Shown: piece by piece, positions 24,965 through 33,594 of the stretch
Layout of the letters: each line of letters begins with the position of its first letter
Position numbering within the stretch: position 1 is the stretch's first letter
DNA from: an uncultured Solirubrobacterales bacterium
GTDB taxonomy: Bacteria > Actinomycetota > Thermoleophilia > Solirubrobacterales > 70-9
Length of the DNA: 64,000 nt
Direction: 5' to 3'
NCBI GenBank assembly: GCA_903933815.1
Contig: CAIZLN010000057.1
Span: forward strand, 1-64,000
Notes under the pieces: generated by a model
The model's database searches: none
The model's input: only the letters and a program-made list of their open reading frames with translations
What the model was told of the DNA's origin: nothing
Program-made: the position numbers and the translations under genes

Positions 24965-25399
24965 ATGCAACGACTCACTTTTGAGAGGGATTTCGACCTG
25001 CCGGCCGATCAGGTCTTCGAGTTCTTTGCCGAACATGAAAACCTCGATCCGATGTTCGGCGCCAAAGTCACGAGGCTGAGCGATGGCGATGATGGCAGCC
25101 GGAACGGTGTGGGTTCCTGTCGTCGCCTTCAGATCGGCCCTTCGCCCGGGTTTGAGGAAACCGTTACCGCGTTTGAGACCAACAGGCTGATCGACTACCG
25201 GGTTACCAAAGGGTCCCCGCTCAAGAACCATCTCGGCGAGCTGCGCTTCACCGAGATCCCGGGCGGCACTCATCTTCAGTGGCGGATCTCTTTCGACACG
25301 ACCTTGCCCGGCCTTGACCGCTTGCTGGCAGCCGTTCTCAGAAGGCGGATAAGCCAGGCACTCAGCCAGGCAGATATCGCCGCTCTTTCCTCGGCCTGA
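24965..25399 (+). CDS. SRPBCC family protein
   Basis: The 144-residue protein has the SRPBCC layout: RDFDLPADQVFEFFAEHENL, central strands with GFEETVTAFETNRLIDYRV and a C-terminal helix (LLAAVLRRRISQAL). A TTG at 24953 would add four residues. It is a small ligand-binding fold; the ligand is unknown. It converges on the large copper protein gene. Confidence 0.75.
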   Translation: MQRLTFERDFDLPADQVFEFFAEHENLDPMFGAKVTRLSDGDDGSRNGVGSCRRLQIGPSPGFEETVTAFETNRLIDYRVTKGSPLKNHLGELRFTEIPGGTHLQWRISFDTTLPGLDRLLAAVLRRRISQALSQADIAALSSA

Positions 25400-25406
25400 C
25401 TTTCTC

Positions 25407-27185
25407 CTAGGGCTTGACCCGGAATGCTCCGCGCATCAGCGGGTGGATTCGGCAAAAGAAGGTGTGCGTTCCCACCGGGAGGTTGGCCGGGGTAGACCAG
25501 GTATCGCGACCAACGGTCGGCTCACCGCCCATGCCGAGCTGCCCGGAGTCGAACTGGAACTCCCCGTCGGGGATCGGGTAGGAGATTCCGGTCGAGCGGT
25601 TACACGGGGCCTTGCAGGAAGTCACCGAATGCCATATCTCCTGGCTGGCGTCTCCGGCGGCAAGCTCGAAGGTGAACGATTCACCCCTCCTGATCACCGG
25701 CGGACGGCCGAGGCTGCCGGGCAGGCGGAAATCACCAGCCTCATAGGAGTATCCACCGATCGTGAACGGTCCACCTGACAGGAGGCCGTCCGGCAGAGTC
25801 CTCGGGTCCGGGCCGACCAGAGGGGCCTTGCCTCCGTGGTCGCTGTTTTCTTCGTACTGGCCGTGGTTGAGCACGCCTTCGTAGTCAACCCGGGTCTCGT
25901 ACGGGTTGTCGCCGCCATCTTCGTCCGCCATGTAGATGACATTGATTCCCATCGACTCGAACCAGGAGGCGATTTCCGTTTCGTAGGTCGTCTGAATTTC
26001 GAGCACGTCCCCGGCCTTGACCGCCACTCGCCAGTCCTCGTCGGTGCTGTACATCGCCATGTCCCAGGAGACCGGTCCGGTGTCATGGAAGTAGCGGGCC
26101 TTCGAGTTGAAGAGATGGACTCGATTGCCCTGAACCGAAGGCTGGGTCGAGCGACAGGCACGGTAGGAACGGTTCGCTTCTGCGGCCATGCCCCGGACCT
26201 TTTCCAGGCTCCTCGCGATCGCCCGGTGCTGCCCCTCCAGCGCCGGGTTGCCCCGCCCGCTTCTGCTTCGGGCCGATCTCAGCCTGGACGAGAGACTCTC
26301 CTTTCGCGCCTGAAGCTTGCGCAGTTGCTCGGTGAAGTTCCTGGGTGCCGGGCATTCGGGTCCGGCATAGCCCGCCCCGCTGCGCTTCAGGTAGAGGTTC
26401 GTCGAGAGGCCGCCGGTGTGGACATGACCGGTGGTGGCCAACAGCACGCCATCTGTGGTGATCAGCTTCTCGTTCTTCCGGGTACCCCCCTGATAGGGAT
26501 CGTCTGCATCCTGGGGGTAAGTGAACTCGCCGTCCTCGCCACCCGAGTCCCTCAGCACGTCAAAGACGGGGTAGTTTCCGCTTTCGACATCCATCCAGAT
26601 CGGCCGCACTGGCTCGATGCCGGCGGCAGCCGGTGAGGTGTCAGGAATGAAGTCGATCGTGTAGGTGATGTAGAGAGTCATCGGGTCCGGCACAAGGTTG
26701 TGGATCATGTGGTTGAGCAACCAGTTGTCGGTAGCCCGATAGCGCAGGCCGTAGCCGTCGGGAAGCTCGACGTTCGTCTTCTCTTCTCCGGTTGCGAAGA
26801 AGAGTTGGGAGTCGCGTGGTGCCGACTGGTTGATCCAGACACCGTGGTGGAACATGACCCGGCTGGATTTGGGAATGGAGCCATCTTCATTGACCAGATT
26901 GGGCACCATCCGGGTGATCCAGCCATTGACCGGCGGCTTTTCCGAACCGGTTATCGGCTTGTACGAGATCCGGTTCTGGCCAGTGGTGACTGCCAGTGGG
27001 CCGATCGAGTAGGTGGTGCGCTGGACTCCGTTTTCCAGAATCTCGGTCTGGCTCACGCCCGCCTTGCCTTCGACCACCGGTCCGAGCAGACACAGCGCCA
27101 TCACACCCAGAAGGGTGGCCACGCTTCGAAGCCCGCGGCCGGTATGCCCGCCGTAGCCCTCTTCCTCATGAGCTGCTGATGTCAT
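25407..27185 (-). CDS. Exported PHM-like copper protein with C-terminal cupredoxin domain (paralogue A)
   Basis: The 592-residue protein has a signal or anchor segment (about 20-40). The ordered copper-ligand pattern of peptidylglycine alpha-hydroxylating monooxygenases can be read: H113-H114 (FHHGVW), H159/H162 (NHMIHN), H254-x-H256 (GHVHTGG) and M412 (ESMGI). A predicted coiled coil lies at 285-345. The C-terminal domain has type-1 copper ligands H519, C578, H581 and M584 (FFCRIHPLM). It therefore looks like a copper monooxygenase-type fold fused to a blue-copper domain. The reading is motif-based and the substrate is unknown. It is about half-identical by eye to 31059-32795. Confidence 0.72.
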   Translation of the reverse strand: MTSAAHEEEGYGGHTGRGLRSVATLLGVMALCLLGPVVEGKAGVSQTEILENGVQRTTYSIGPLAVTTGQNRISYKPITGSEKPPVNGWITRMVPNLVNEDGSIPKSSRVMFHHGVWINQSAPRDSQLFFATGEEKTNVELPDGYGLRYRATDNWLLNHMIHNLVPDPMTLYITYTIDFIPDTSPAAAGIEPVRPIWMDVESGNYPVFDVLRDSGGEDGEFTYPQDADDPYQGGTRKNEKLITTDGVLLATTGHVHTGGLSTNLYLKRSGAGYAGPECPAPRNFTEQLRKLQARKESLSSRLRSARSRSGRGNPALEGQHRAIARSLEKVRGMAAEANRSYRACRSTQPSVQGNRVHLFNSKARYFHDTGPVSWDMAMYSTDEDWRVAVKAGDVLEIQTTYETEIASWFESMGINVIYMADEDGGDNPYETRVDYEGVLNHGQYEENSDHGGKAPLVGPDPRTLPDGLLSGGPFTIGGYSYEAGDFRLPGSLGRPPVIRRGESFTFELAAGDASQEIWHSVTSCKAPCNRSTGISYPIPDGEFQFDSGQLGMGGEPTVGRDTWSTPANLPVGTHTFFCRIHPLMRGAFRVKP

Positions 27186-27321
27186 CGGCTCCCCTTCAAG
27201 TAGGCCTGAGACCGTGTGGTGGCCCGAAGGGCGATGTTACTGCCCGCCGGCAGGGCATTCGGGAATCGGCCCCGGCGGGATTTTGATTTAGCAGAGCAGA
27301 TGCCGGGCGTATGCTGAATGT

Positions 27322-28041
27322 GTGAGTCCGGCTCAGGCAATGAACCACACGGATGCCGCATGGCTGCACATGGACCAGCCGACCAACCTGATGGTCATCA
27401 CCGGCGTGCTCTGGTTCGAGGAAGTCCCTGACTGGACCCGGGTTCGCAGACTGATCGAAGAGCGCTTCGTTGGTCCGTACCCGCGCTTCAGACAGCGGGT
27501 CGTCGAGGGGCACCCGCCCCTGAGCGGCCCTCACTGGGAGGACGATCCGAACTTCAACCTGGATCTCCACCTCGTTGACGGCTACGGCGGCGGCGCCGCC
27601 GCGATGATCCAGCGCATTCATCACTGCATTGCAGATGGCATTGCGCTCGCGCGCGTTCTGCTCTCCCTGGCCGACGATGCGCCCGACAATGACGTTCGTC
27701 CGATCGAGGCCCTGACCGCCAACATCGAGCGATTCTTCGAGGGCAAAGACCTGGAAGGCAGCTACGACGGGCACGCCAACTGTTTTGTCGAGACCGGCTT
27801 CCACAAGGCTCTGCGGATCGACTTCAACTACGAAGTCGAGCCGCTTCCAGGCCGGTATCCGACAGCTCACGCCGGGTTGCCCCTGCTGCGTGAGTCACGC
27901 CTCAACCACATGGCCAAACTGGCCTTCCAGCCTTTCTACTGGCATGCTCTGCTGCCCGGCAGGGATGTGCCGGGAATAGGAGCACAGATGTCAATGGCCG
28001 GCAAACAGCCAGCCCCGAGCAAGCAAGGAGCATCGGAATGA
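27322..28041 (+). CDS. Chimeric ORF: wax-ester synthase N-terminus joined to SQR-like C-terminus
   Basis: Residues 1-118 match the WS/DGAT acyltransferase N-terminal region, including the catalytic HHCIADG (H100-H101-x3-D105), but a block of about 45 residues usually found between LDLH and LVDGYGG is missing near residue 84. From about residue 124 the text matches the C-terminus of sulfide:quinone-oxidoreductase-like flavoproteins (YDGHANCFVETGFHKAL, FNYEVEPLPGRYP, SRLNHMAKL). The reading frame is open through both junctions. It ends in an ATGA overlap with the TusE-like gene, the place where an SQR gene would be expected. Function is probably lost. Confidence 0.6.
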   Translation: MSPAQAMNHTDAAWLHMDQPTNLMVITGVLWFEEVPDWTRVRRLIEERFVGPYPRFRQRVVEGHPPLSGPHWEDDPNFNLDLHLVDGYGGGAAAMIQRIHHCIADGIALARVLLSLADDAPDNDVRPIEALTANIERFFEGKDLEGSYDGHANCFVETGFHKALRIDFNYEVEPLPGRYPTAHAGLPLLRESRLNHMAKLAFQPFYWHALLPGRDVPGIGAQMSMAGKQPAPSKQGASE

Positions 28042-28355
28042 GCACCGTCACCTACGCCGGTACCCCGGTCGAAGTAGACAGCGAGGGCTTCCTCGAAGAC
28101 CCGGCGCAGTGGAATGAAGAGATTGCCGCACAGATCGCTGCCGAAAACGGAGTGGGCGAACTCAACGAGCGGCACTGGATGGTCGTCAACTACATGCGCG
28201 AGTCTTTTCTGGAAAACGGTGAGGCGCCGTCGATCCGCACTCTCGGCAAGGCCTCCGGAGTGCAGATCAAGGAACTCTATGAGCTGTTTCCCAAGGGCCC
28301 GGCCAAGCTCGCCGCGAAGGTAGCGGGCATACCCAAGCCTCGCGGCTGCATCTGA
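28038..28355 (+). CDS. TusE/DsrC-like sulfur-relay protein
   Basis: The protein (105 residues) has the TusE/DsrC signature: GFLEDPAQWNEEIA, ERHWMVVNYMRE, LYELFPKGPAKLAA and the C-terminal IPKPRGCI. The penultimate cysteine C104 is present. The second cysteine of true DsrC, eleven residues earlier, is alanine (A93), so it is TusE-like and carries a persulfide on one Cys. It overlaps the chimeric gene by 4 bp and precedes the DsrE2-like gene by 17 bp: a sulfur-transfer module. Confidence 0.9.
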   Translation: MSTVTYAGTPVEVDSEGFLEDPAQWNEEIAAQIAAENGVGELNERHWMVVNYMRESFLENGEAPSIRTLGKASGVQIKELYELFPKGPAKLAAKVAGIPKPRGCI

Positions 28356-28372
28356 GACAAGGAGATGAACAA

Positions 28373-28879
28373 ATGACCCAGACAATGGAACAGACGGAAA
28401 CCCCGACCAGGTCGCATGAGCCGATAGAAAAGGTCTCGATCGTGATCTCAAAGGGCTCGCTCGAAGGCATCTACCCTGGACTGATCATGGCCAACGGTGC
28501 CCGCATGGAAGGGATCGAGGCAAATGTCTTCTTCACCTTCTTCGGTCTCGACGCGATAACCAGAGGCAAGCAGGCAAAGGTGAAGGTGGCAACCGTGGGC
28601 AACCCGGGCCTCCACATGCCAACCCTTGCCGGTGCGATCCCCGGCGTCTCGGCTCTGGTGACGAAGAAGTTCGCCAGTGAGATGGAAAAGATCGACATCC
28701 CGCCGATCCCGGAGTTCATCGAGATGATCTCGGACTCCGGTGGAGCCCTCTACGGCTGCCAGGCGACCGTTGACATGTTCGGCCTCGACCTTGAGGATTT
28801 CGTGCCGCAGGTTGATGAGGTGATCACTGTCGGTGAGTTCTACGAGAAGTCGGCCGGCGGCCAGATCATCTTCACCTGA
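28373..28879 (+). CDS. DsrE2-like sulfur-transfer protein
   Basis: The 168-residue protein shows the DsrE/DsrF/DrsH fold. VSIVISKGSLEGIYPGLIMA and VFFTFFGLDAI lie in the N-terminal half, and the conserved cysteine is in YGCQATVDMFGL (C129). Related DsrE2 proteins pass persulfide sulfur to TusE/DsrC partners and are often membrane-associated. The adjacency to the TusE-like gene, after an SQR-like tail, indicates that a sulfide-oxidation/sulfur-relay cassette once stood here. Confidence 0.85.
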   Translation: MTQTMEQTETPTRSHEPIEKVSIVISKGSLEGIYPGLIMANGARMEGIEANVFFTFFGLDAITRGKQAKVKVATVGNPGLHMPTLAGAIPGVSALVTKKFASEMEKIDIPPIPEFIEMISDSGGALYGCQATVDMFGLDLEDFVPQVDEVITVGEFYEKSAGGQIIFT

Positions 28880-28935
28880 GGCCGGGGCGAATGCCTGAGG
28901 CTGGTCACCCAGGCGTTCTGCCGTAGGCTCAAAGC

Positions 28936-30147
28936 GTGGCGAATCGGAGCATCGACCCGGAGGAATCCGGAGCAGGGAGGGGCCAGGAAGGGCCGCCGGC
29001 CCAGCTCGCAGAGCTCGTTGCCCGTTTCGATCCGGATGTGATCGACATCCCCGGTGGCTCGGCCCGGATCCGGCTCGGGGTCGAAGGCCTTCCGGAATGG
29101 GACGCCGTGATCACCGACCACGGGGTTGACCTGTCACCGGCCGGCGGGGAGCGCTTCGATGCGGAACTGGTGGCCGATGAAGAAACCTGGAAACAGATCG
29201 CCGCAGACATCGGTTTTGGCATGTCAGCCTTCAGTGACAGTGCCCTGCGGGTCCGCCGAAACCTTCATCTCGGGATCGGCTTCCTCGCTGCGACGAGCGG
29301 CATCGTGGACCCGGGAAGAATGGAGTTCGCGGCTGTCGACACACCTGCCGGCAGGATCTCCACCCTGACCGCCGGCCAGGGGGATCCGGTCGTATGTCTT
29401 CACGGGCTGGGGGGGACCAAGGCCTCCTTTCTGACCACTATCGAAGCACTGTCTGCGGAGCATCGGGTGATCGCAGTCGACCTGCCCGGGTTCGGTGATT
29501 CGGACAAGCCGCTGGATGCTCCCTACGACGCCCCGTGGTTTGCGGAAACCGTGATCGGCCTGCTTGATGAACTGGGGATAGACCAGGCTCATCTCGTGGG
29601 CAACAGCATGGGCGGCCGGGTGGCGATCGAGGCCGGACTCCTCTATCCCGAGCGGGTCCGGAGCATGGTTTTGCTCGCTCCCGCTCTGGCCTGGCTGCGT
29701 GACCGGCGTTGGCGTTGGCTGCTGCGTGGGCCGTTGCCGAAACTCGGCTTGATACAGCCTGCCCCGAGGGTCATTACCGAGCCTCTGGTCAGAGGTCTCG
29801 TTCCCGGTGGCAGCGAGGGCTGGACAGCTGCCGGCATTGACGAGTTCCTGCGCTCCTTCCTGACCCCGCGCGGTCGGGTCGCCTTCTATGAATCCGCCCG
29901 CAACATCTACATGGATGAACCACACGGGGAGCAGGGCCTCTGGACCCGGATGGAGTCGCTGACGCCGCCCGCCCTGTTCGTCTGGGGCAGAAAGGACACC
30001 CTGGTTCCGATCGGCTTCAGAAAGCATGTTGAGAGGGTGCTGCCCCAGGCATCCCAGCTTGAGCTCGATTGCGGTCACGTTCCCCAGATGGAGGAACCGC
30101 GGACCACCCATGAAGCGATGGCCAGCTTCTACGCTTCGCTCGGTTGA
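28936..30147 (+). CDS. Alpha/beta hydrolase with N-terminal SCP2-like domain
   Basis: The N-terminal ~115 residues resemble an SCP2 sterol-carrier-like fold (LAELVARFDPDVIDI, ADEETWKQIAAD). The C-terminal domain is a canonical alpha/beta hydrolase: HGLGGTKASF, nucleophile elbow GNSMGG, acid in GRKDTLVP and catalytic His in CGHVPQMEEP. Total length is 403 residues from GTG at 28936. It likely hydrolyses a lipid ester or related bond. It stands downstream of the sulfur-relay genes by 56 bp. Confidence 0.82.
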   Translation: MANRSIDPEESGAGRGQEGPPAQLAELVARFDPDVIDIPGGSARIRLGVEGLPEWDAVITDHGVDLSPAGGERFDAELVADEETWKQIAADIGFGMSAFSDSALRVRRNLHLGIGFLAATSGIVDPGRMEFAAVDTPAGRISTLTAGQGDPVVCLHGLGGTKASFLTTIEALSAEHRVIAVDLPGFGDSDKPLDAPYDAPWFAETVIGLLDELGIDQAHLVGNSMGGRVAIEAGLLYPERVRSMVLLAPALAWLRDRRWRWLLRGPLPKLGLIQPAPRVITEPLVRGLVPGGSEGWTAAGIDEFLRSFLTPRGRVAFYESARNIYMDEPHGEQGLWTRMESLTPPALFVWGRKDTLVPIGFRKHVERVLPQASQLELDCGHVPQMEEPRTTHEAMASFYASLG

Positions 30148-30239
30148 CGGCCGCCGTTGACGGCTGCTGCTGCCGGTCTCGTGGGCGGGTTCAAGCCGGA
30201 TGGCGCGCGCCGGCTTGACCGACAGGTGCCTGATGCGCC

Positions 30240-30962
30240 ATGATTCAACCCATGAAGACGCGAGGCGGGGTTTTCGGGGTTGGGATGGTTGCTGGTCTGA
30301 TTCTGCTTTTTCCGGGTGCGGTGAGCGCCGGTCCGGCACCGCCGCCACCCGCGGTGACAATCACGGCTGACGACTCCTGTTGCGAATTCGATCTCGATTT
30401 TTACGAGCAGAGTCGCGGTGAGGTAGCGACCTTTGAGAACCCGGCTGGCGCAGATGCCCCGCACAACGTGGTCTCGACCGTGCGGGGCCCGGATGGCGGC
30501 CCGCTGTTTCGCTCGGAGACGATCGCGGCCGGCAGCACTTCACCCGTTGAGGGAACCCAGTACCTCGATGATGGCCTCTACCCCTTCTACTGCACCCTTC
30601 ACGGGAGTGGTATGAGCGGGGAGCTCGAAATCAGCCCGTTGGGCGTCGCTTTGCCAAGGCCGGCAGTCAAGGCCGTGATTGCCCCTCAGAGCCTGCGAGG
30701 AATTCGCCGGTCGGGAATCGTCAGGGTGTCTCTCAGGGCCGTTACCGGAAGCCCTGCTGTCAACCTCGAGCTCAAGAGCGGCCCGCTCGCGGCAGCCTAC
30801 GCAGGTGGCATAAAGCTTGGTTCCGGCAGTACGAGGGTCGTCTCACTGAGGCTCAACCGGGCTGGCCGCAAGGCCGTCAGCAAGGGCCGTCAGGCTGTGC
30901 TCTCGGTCAGGGCCTCGGTTGCCTTTGGCAGCCCTGCTTCGGCGAAGCGAACGGTTCGCTGA
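30240..30962 (+). CDS. Secreted plastocyanin-like cupredoxin with basic tail
   Basis: The 240-residue protein has a signal peptide (to about residue 30) and a cupredoxin domain (about 36-133) with type-1 copper ligands H75 (APHNVVS), C118, H121 and M125 (FYCTLHGSGM). Two further cysteines lie at 47-48. A basic beta-rich C-terminal extension of about 105 residues follows. It is a probable electron carrier for the neighbouring copper proteins. The ATG at 30252 (MKTRG) is an alternative start. It lies 96 bp upstream of the PHM-like gene. Confidence 0.78.
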   Translation: MIQPMKTRGGVFGVGMVAGLILLFPGAVSAGPAPPPPAVTITADDSCCEFDLDFYEQSRGEVATFENPAGADAPHNVVSTVRGPDGGPLFRSETIAAGSTSPVEGTQYLDDGLYPFYCTLHGSGMSGELEISPLGVALPRPAVKAVIAPQSLRGIRRSGIVRVSLRAVTGSPAVNLELKSGPLAAAYAGGIKLGSGSTRVVSLRLNRAGRKAVSKGRQAVLSVRASVAFGSPASAKRTVR

Positions 30963-31058
30963 CCCTTGAGTTCGCATGCCGATCTTTTACATGAAGTATT
31001 TTTCCTGCAGGGAGTAGCGGGTTTCCGTCTCCTGTCAACTTTTGAACGGGGAGCCTGA

Positions 31059-32795
31059 ATGAAGCAAGGGTTCAAGTCCGGTCCTGCCGAGGCCAGCGCT
31101 AAAGCTGCGTCTCTGGGTATCGCCACAGCGATCTTTTTCGTCCTCCTCCTCGGCGCTGCCTCGAGCACCCGGGCCGCAATCCCGCCGCCCGAAACGGTGA
31201 TTCTCCCCAGTGGAGTCGAGCGCACCACCTACTACGTCGGCGAAAAGACCAACCGGGTCGACGGCCCCCTGAAGGTGACATCCGGACAGAACCGGATCGA
31301 CACCGACCCGATTTTCGGCCTGCAGAGGCCTTCCGAGAACGGCTGGATCACCAACATCTATCCGAACATGGTCCGGCCTGACGGCTCGATTCCGAAGTCC
31401 AGCGAAGTGATGTTTCACCACGGGGTCTGGCTGAACTCCAGCCGGGACGACGCCACTGACGCCTCGGTGAGCGCCAACTTCCCCGAGCGCTTCTACGCCA
31501 CCGGGGAAGAGAAGACGGCGATGAATCTTCCGCCCGGCTTCGGCTACCGCTACCTCAAAACCGATATCTGGAATCTCAACCACATGATCCACAACCTCAT
31601 TCCAGAGCCGATGGATCTCTACATCACCTACACCGTTGATTTCATCCCGGACAGTTCGCCGCTTGCCGAAGGGATCGAGCCCGTCCGACCGATCTGGATG
31701 GATGTTGAAAACGGCAGCGGCTACCCGGTGTTCGATGTGAAGCGTGGATCGGGAGGCCGGGACGGAGAGTTCACCTACCCTGCCGACGCCAACCTGCCTT
31801 ACGGAGCCGGCCCGGTGCGAAACAAGTGGACGGTGGATCAGGACGGGGTTCTGGTTCACACAACCGGCCATGTTCACACCGGCGGGCTGTCCACCGAGCT
31901 CTACCTCAACCGTGACGGCGCCAGCTACCAGGGCCCGGTCTGTCCGAAGGCCCGGAGCCTTACGCCCCAGCAGCGGCGGAACTGGAATGCCAAGCGCAAG
32001 CGGTCGTTTGCGGCAGCTCAGAAGCGAGCCCGTGCCTGCCGCGCCACTCAGCCCTCGGTGGCCGGCGACCGGGTCGAGCTGTTCAACTCGAAGGCGCATT
32101 ATTTCGGCAACCGCCCACCGGTTTCCTGGGATGTCGCGATGTTCAGCACCAGTCCGGACTGGCGGGTTGAAGTCAAGGCGGGAGACACCCTTGAGCTTCA
32201 GACCACCTACGAGACGAAGATCGCCTCCTGGTACGAATCGATGGGCCTGCAGGTCGTCTACATGGCTGATGCCGATAGCGAGGGTGCGAATCCCTACCGG
32301 AAGAAGGTCAGCTACAGCGGCAAGATCAATCATGGCCGACTTGAGGAAAACAACGACCACGGCGGCACCGGACCGGTTGTCGGGCCTGATCCGAGGCAGC
32401 TTGCGTCCGGCCTGATCCCCACCGGGCCACTTTCAATCGGTGGCTACAGCTACGAAGCCGGAGATTTCCGGATACCCGGTGTGACCGGGCGCCCACCGGT
32501 TGTCGAGCAGGGTGAGCAGATCACCTTCCAGCTCAGCTCGGGCGATCAGGCAAATCAGATCTGGCATTCGCTCACCTCATGCAAGGCGCCCTGTAACAAG
32601 TCGACTGGTATCTCCTACCCGATTCCGGATGGCGAGTTTCAGTTTGATTCCGGCCAGCTCGGGCTCGGCGGTGCGCCCACTGTCAACCGGGGAACCTGGT
32701 CGACTCCGCGCAACATGCCGGTCGGAACTCACACCTTCTTCTGCCGGATACACCCGCTGATGCGCGGTGCGGTCCGGGTAGTCAGGCCGGACTAG
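31059..32795 (+). CDS. Exported PHM-like copper protein with C-terminal cupredoxin domain (paralogue B)
   Basis: Paralogue of 25407-27185 (578 residues) with the same order of ligands: H120-H121 (FHHGVW), H175/H178 (NHMIHN), H271-x-H273 (GHVHTGG), M395 (ESMGL), then cupredoxin H503, C562, H565, M568. The ligand order and chemistry fit the PHM/DBM copper monooxygenase fold plus a blue-copper domain; the fusion is the unusual part. A signal peptide (about 15-39) puts it outside the membrane. The start is supported by GGGGAG 5 nt upstream. The heliorhodopsin ATG begins 2 bp after its stop. The substrate is unknown. Confidence 0.74.
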   Translation: MKQGFKSGPAEASAKAASLGIATAIFFVLLLGAASSTRAAIPPPETVILPSGVERTTYYVGEKTNRVDGPLKVTSGQNRIDTDPIFGLQRPSENGWITNIYPNMVRPDGSIPKSSEVMFHHGVWLNSSRDDATDASVSANFPERFYATGEEKTAMNLPPGFGYRYLKTDIWNLNHMIHNLIPEPMDLYITYTVDFIPDSSPLAEGIEPVRPIWMDVENGSGYPVFDVKRGSGGRDGEFTYPADANLPYGAGPVRNKWTVDQDGVLVHTTGHVHTGGLSTELYLNRDGASYQGPVCPKARSLTPQQRRNWNAKRKRSFAAAQKRARACRATQPSVAGDRVELFNSKAHYFGNRPPVSWDVAMFSTSPDWRVEVKAGDTLELQTTYETKIASWYESMGLQVVYMADADSEGANPYRKKVSYSGKINHGRLEENNDHGGTGPVVGPDPRQLASGLIPTGPLSIGGYSYEAGDFRIPGVTGRPPVVEQGEQITFQLSSGDQANQIWHSLTSCKAPCNKSTGISYPIPDGEFQFDSGQLGLGGAPTVNRGTWSTPRNMPVGTHTFFCRIHPLMRGAVRVVRPD

Positions 32796-32797
32796 CC

Positions 32798-33589
32798 ATG
32801 GCTGACCGTGCCACCGGGTCAGATGGGACCGGGGAAGCTGTGAAGCTGTCCCGTCTGCGTCGGCTCAACCTGATCGCGACGGTTTTCTTTGCCGCACAGG
32901 TGGTCTTGATCCTGGCCCTGGCTGGCCCCGCGACGCTCCCGGTTATCGGTTCCTTTCTGACCGACGCCCCAGGCAGCGGGCAGTACGGCTCGACCGAGTT
33001 GTTCGGTCTGAGGATCGACGTGATGGTTGCGCTGTTCCTCGGCCTGGCAGCGGTTGACCATCTCGTGGTCGGAACATTTGCGAGGGGCTGGTACGAGAAG
33101 AACATCTTGCGCGGGATCAACCCTGCCCGGTGGTGGGAGTACTCGATCAGCGCCTCGATCATGGTGGTTCTGATTGCGATGCTGGCCGGGGTCAGCGATG
33201 CCGTCGCTCTGATCGCGCTGTTCGGCGTCAACGCTTCGATGATTCTCTTCGGCCTCGTAATGGAGCGGGCAAACCTTGGCCGTGAAGAGGTTGACTGGTC
33301 GCCTTTCATCTACGGCTGTGTGGCCGGTGCGGTGCCGTGGATCGCCATCGCCATTCAGCTTGCGCTTTCCCAGAATGAGGGCGATGGAGTACCCGGTTTT
33401 GTCTTCGGGATCTTCGTCTCGCTGTTCATCCTCTTCAACGGCTTCGCCCTGAACATGTGGCTCGGTTACCGTGGGAGGGGGCGCTGGGCAGACCCCCTGT
33501 TCGTTGAACGCACCTACATCGTGCTCAGCCTCGTCGCCAAGACGATCCTCGCCTGGCAGGTCTACCAGGGCGCTCTGGCCGGCGCCTGA
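32798..33589 (+). CDS. Heliorhodopsin
   Basis: The 263-residue protein has seven membrane helices and clear heliorhodopsin signatures: WWEYSIS, FGVNASMILFG, GCVAGAVPWIAIAI and LSLVAKTILAWQVY. K248 is the retinal Schiff-base lysine and E114 the counterion, 134 residues apart as in heliorhodopsin 48C12 (E107/K241, from memory). The active-site His near residue 88 (VDHLV) is kept, while the position matching His23 of 48C12 is Phe31. It is a photosensory or regulatory membrane protein whose N-terminus lies in the cytoplasm. It is tightly coupled to the copper protein gene before it and the photolyase gene after it. Confidence 0.97.
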   Translation: MADRATGSDGTGEAVKLSRLRRLNLIATVFFAAQVVLILALAGPATLPVIGSFLTDAPGSGQYGSTELFGLRIDVMVALFLGLAAVDHLVVGTFARGWYEKNILRGINPARWWEYSISASIMVVLIAMLAGVSDAVALIALFGVNASMILFGLVMERANLGREEVDWSPFIYGCVAGAVPWIAIAIQLALSQNEGDGVPGFVFGIFVSLFILFNGFALNMWLGYRGRGRWADPLFVERTYIVLSLVAKTILAWQVYQGALAGA

Positions 33590-33594
33590 CAGAA

